From Clostridia bacterium (GTDB lineage: Bacteria; Bacillota; Clostridia; Christensenellales; Maliibacteriaceae), in the NCBI GenBank assembly GCA_017431145.1, contig JAFRLQ010000095.1:1-43923 (forward strand): a DNA stretch of 43,923 bases. The letters run 5' to 3'. The translations under genes and the position numbers were made by a program. Position 1 is the first letter of the stretch, and every line of letters starts with the position of its first letter. This document shows, piece after piece, positions 42,269-43,923 of the stretch. Under the pieces are notes generated by a model that saw only the letters and a program-made list of their open reading frames with translations, was not told the DNA's origin and did no database searches.

Positions 42269-42297
42269 TTGACATTTCTTTTTTTTTACACTATATT
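42269..42297 (+). promoter_or_regulatory. Promoter of the trpB T-box leader
   Basis: Consensus -35 TTGACA (42269-42274), 17-bp spacer, -10 TATATT (42292-42297). It lies back-to-back with the sugar-operon promoter, the two -35 boxes being 9 bp apart. Confidence 0.85.
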
Positions 42298-42307
42298 CAG
42301 TGCATAC

Positions 42308-42558
42308 CGTTGAAGAAGAGAAGTAAGCTAGGAGATCTTCTTTTCAGAGAGCCGCAGGCTGGTGTGATGCGGCAGGAAGAATTGGCTGAATGGACTTCCG
42401 AGGGCGAACAGAAACGGGCGACCGGAGTATGGGAGACGGAGCGGCTCTCCGTGAACAAAGCCGGCATATGAATGTATGCGCTGAGAGGACGCAAAAGCGT
42501 CAAGCAGGGTGGCACCGCAGAGAAATCTGTCCCGGCAAATATCGCCGGGGCTTTTTTT
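42308..42558 (+). promoter_or_regulatory. T-box riboswitch leader of trpB (specifier UGG)
   Basis: Stem I elements GAAGTAAGC, CAGAGAGCCG and GGCTGGTGTGATGCGGC are followed by the specifier segment GAATGGACTTCCGAGGGC with UGG (Trp) at 42391-42393. The T-box AGGGTGGCACCGC is at 42506-42518, with a UGGC bulge (42510-42513) that pairs with a GCCA tRNA end, fitting tRNA-Trp. The terminator GTCCCGGC/GCCGGGGC (42529-42551) is followed by seven Ts. Predicted to switch on trpB when uncharged tRNA-Trp accumulates. With the divergent promoters this fills the 429-base gap between the isomerase and trpB. Confidence 0.95.
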
Positions 42559-42588
42559 ATCCGGCAAAATGAAGAAGGAGGAACAAAA

Positions 42589-43923
42589 ATGGCAGAGAAC
42601 AAGATCCCGTACAAGATCTACCTGGAAGAGTCGGAGATGCCCAAAGAGTGGTACAACGTCCGCGCGGACATGAAGACCAAGCCCGCTCCGCTGCTGAATC
42701 CCGGCACACTTGAGCCGATGACGGCAGAGGAACTGTCCGCAGTGTTCTGCAAGGAACTGGTGGATCAGGAACTGAACAACACGGACAGGTTGATCCCGAT
42801 CCCGCAGGAGATCCGCGACTTCTACAAGATGTACCGTCCGTCACCGCTGGTGCGCGCGTACTGCCTTGAGGAGAAACTGCAGACCCCGGCGAAGATCTAT
42901 TACAAATTCGAGGGAAACAATACGAGCGGAAGTCACAAGCTGAACTCCGCGATCGCACAGGCGTATTACGCCAAGAACCAGGGCCTCAAGGGCGTGACGA
43001 CCGAAACGGGAGCAGGTCAGTGGGGAACAGCGCTTTCGATGGCATGCGCATACCTGGGACTGGACTGCAAGGTATTCATGGTCAAGGTCTCTTACGAGCA
43101 GAAACCCTTCAGACGTGAAGTGATGCGCACCTACGGCGCGTCTGTCACTCCGTCGCCCTCTATGACGACGCAGGTCGGACAGAAGATCCTGGCGGCACAT
43201 CCCAACACCACGGGTTCTCTCGGATGCGCGATCTCCGAGGCAGTGGAAGTTGCAGTCAGCAACCCCGGATACCGTTATGTACTGGGCAGCGTGCTCAACC
43301 AGGTGCTGCTGCATCAGTCGATCATCGGTCTTGAGACGAAGATCGCACTGGACAAATACGGCATCAAGCCCGACATCATTATCGGATGCGCCGGCGGCGG
43401 ATCGAACCTCGGCGGCCTGATTTCCCCGTTCATGGGCGAGAAGATCCGCGGCGAAGCGGATTACAGGATCATCGCGGTCGAGCCGAAATCCTGCCCGAGC
43501 TTCACGAGAGGCGTATACGCATACGACTTCTGCGATACCGGAATGGTATGTCCGCTTGCCAAGATGTACACGCTGGGCAGCGACTTTATCCCGTCGGCGA
43601 ACCATGCGGGCGGACTGCGGTATCACGGCATGAGCCCCGTGCTGTCACAGCTGTACGACGACGGCCTGATGGAGGCTGTTGCGGTCGAGCAGACAAAGGT
43701 GTTCGAGGCGGCAGAGGAATTCGCACGTGTGGAAGGAATCCTGCCTGCGCCTGAAAGCTCTCACGCGATCCGCGTCGCGATCGATGAGGCAATGAAGTGC
43801 AAGGAGACCGGAGAAGAGAAGACGATCGTGTTCGGACTGACCGGAACGGGCTATTTCGATATGGTGGCCTATGAGAAGTTCCATGACGGACAGATGACGG
43901 ACTACATCCCCACGGATGAGGAG
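42589..43923 (+). CDS. trpB: Tryptophan synthase beta chain, TrpB2 type, 3'-truncated by window edge
   Basis: PLP-dependent enzyme condensing indole with serine to tryptophan. 445 codons are seen without a stop, and TrpB2 proteins are around 450 aa, so only a few residues are missing. The PLP lysine is K117 in SGSHKLNSAIAQ, the catalytic Glu lies in TTETGAGQWGTALS and the phosphate-binding loop is GCAGGGSNLGG. The long N-terminal segment (PYKIYLEESEMPKEWYNV) and SHKLNSA in place of HKLNNA mark the TrpB2 group, which usually lacks the TrpA interaction surface and can use free indole. The ATG follows GAAGGAGGAACAAAA. It is controlled by the tryptophan T-box upstream. Whether other trp genes follow is outside the window. 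Confidence 0.96.
   Translation, partial: MAENKIPYKIYLEESEMPKEWYNVRADMKTKPAPLLNPGTLEPMTAEELSAVFCKELVDQELNNTDRLIPIPQEIRDFYKMYRPSPLVRAYCLEEKLQTPAKIYYKFEGNNTSGSHKLNSAIAQAYYAKNQGLKGVTTETGAGQWGTALSMACAYLGLDCKVFMVKVSYEQKPFRREVMRTYGASVTPSPSMTTQVGQKILAAHPNTTGSLGCAISEAVEVAVSNPGYRYVLGSVLNQVLLHQSIIGLETKIALDKYGIKPDIIIGCAGGGSNLGGLISPFMGEKIRGEADYRIIAVEPKSCPSFTRGVYAYDFCDTGMVCPLAKMYTLGSDFIPSANHAGGLRYHGMSPVLSQLYDDGLMEAVAVEQTKVFEAAEEFARVEGILPAPESSHAIRVAIDEAMKCKETGEEKTIVFGLTGTGYFDMVAYEKFHDGQMTDYIPTDEE

Noticed and set aside
1-43923. CRISPR arrays, insertion sequences, prophage or integrated elements
   Set aside because: No regularly spaced direct repeats, transposase or integrase genes, or terminal inverted repeats were seen. 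Gene order and base composition look uniform.

Overview
The window is about 44 kb of dense, GC-rich (roughly mid-50s %) chromosome from a member of the Bacillota, most likely an anaerobic gut or rumen clostridium related to Lachnospiraceae or a neighbouring family. This is inferred from two T-box leaders (valS and trpB), the Gram-positive gene orders phoH-pgpH-ybeY-era-recO and prmA-rsmE-mtaB, the mrfA-mrfB repair pair, a DivIVA-like protein, frequent GTG/TTG starts and strong AGGAGG-type ribosome binding sites. No phage, insertion sequence, CRISPR array or rRNA gene is visible. Nearly everything reads as intact core genome with a few accessory carbohydrate loci.

Layout. 1-1.6 kb (+): 3' part of a D-2-hydroxyacid dehydrogenase, a 63-residue DUF6440-type protein and a low-molecular-weight protein tyrosine phosphatase. 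1.7-6.1 kb (-): tRNA-Val(GAC), folC, valS and the valS T-box. 6.1-11.9 kb (-): mrfB, mrfA, thiI and a cysteine desulfurase. 12.1-18.8 kb (+): a GT4 glycosyltransferase, a GT-B-like protein of unknown function, a GPH-family sugar:cation symporter and a GH36 alpha-galactosidase. 18.8-22.2 kb (-): a lipoprotein with a PrcB-like domain, a divergent PRPP synthetase and a two-subunit ChrA transporter. 22.4-35.9 kb (+): pncB, a DivIVA-like gene, prmA, rsmE, mtaB, a HIT protein, rpsU (57 aa), phoH, pgpH, ybeY, era, recO and ade. 36.0-42.2 kb (-): a five-gene sugar operon. 42.3 kb to the end (+): a tryptophan T-box and a TrpB2-type trpB that runs off the edge.

The most interesting locus is the five-gene operon at 36.0-42.2 kb: an L-fucose-isomerase-like sugar isomerase, split transketolase N and C subunits, an FGGY kinase and a cytoplasmic DUF5060/apiosidase-like/DUF5605 glycoside hydrolase. 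Isomerase, FGGY kinase and dedicated split transketolase are the enzyme classes of the known non-oxidative D-apiose route (apiose, apulose, apulose 4-phosphate, then xylulose 5-phosphate plus dihydroxyacetone phosphate). With a glycosidase in the same transcript, the operon is a good candidate for intracellular use of an apioside or a similar branched-sugar glycoside. The substrate is inferred.

Two regulatory circuits can be read directly. The valS T-box carries specifier GUC and a UGGU acceptor bulge, and the window also encodes tRNA-Val with anticodon GAC and discriminator A, an exact cognate. The trpB leader carries specifier UGG and a UGGC bulge, as expected for tRNA-Trp. Other points worth attention are the unassigned GT-B-like protein translationally coupled to the galactoside permease, and a pncB leader in which a hairpin sits exactly between the only good Shine-Dalgarno sequence and the start codon.
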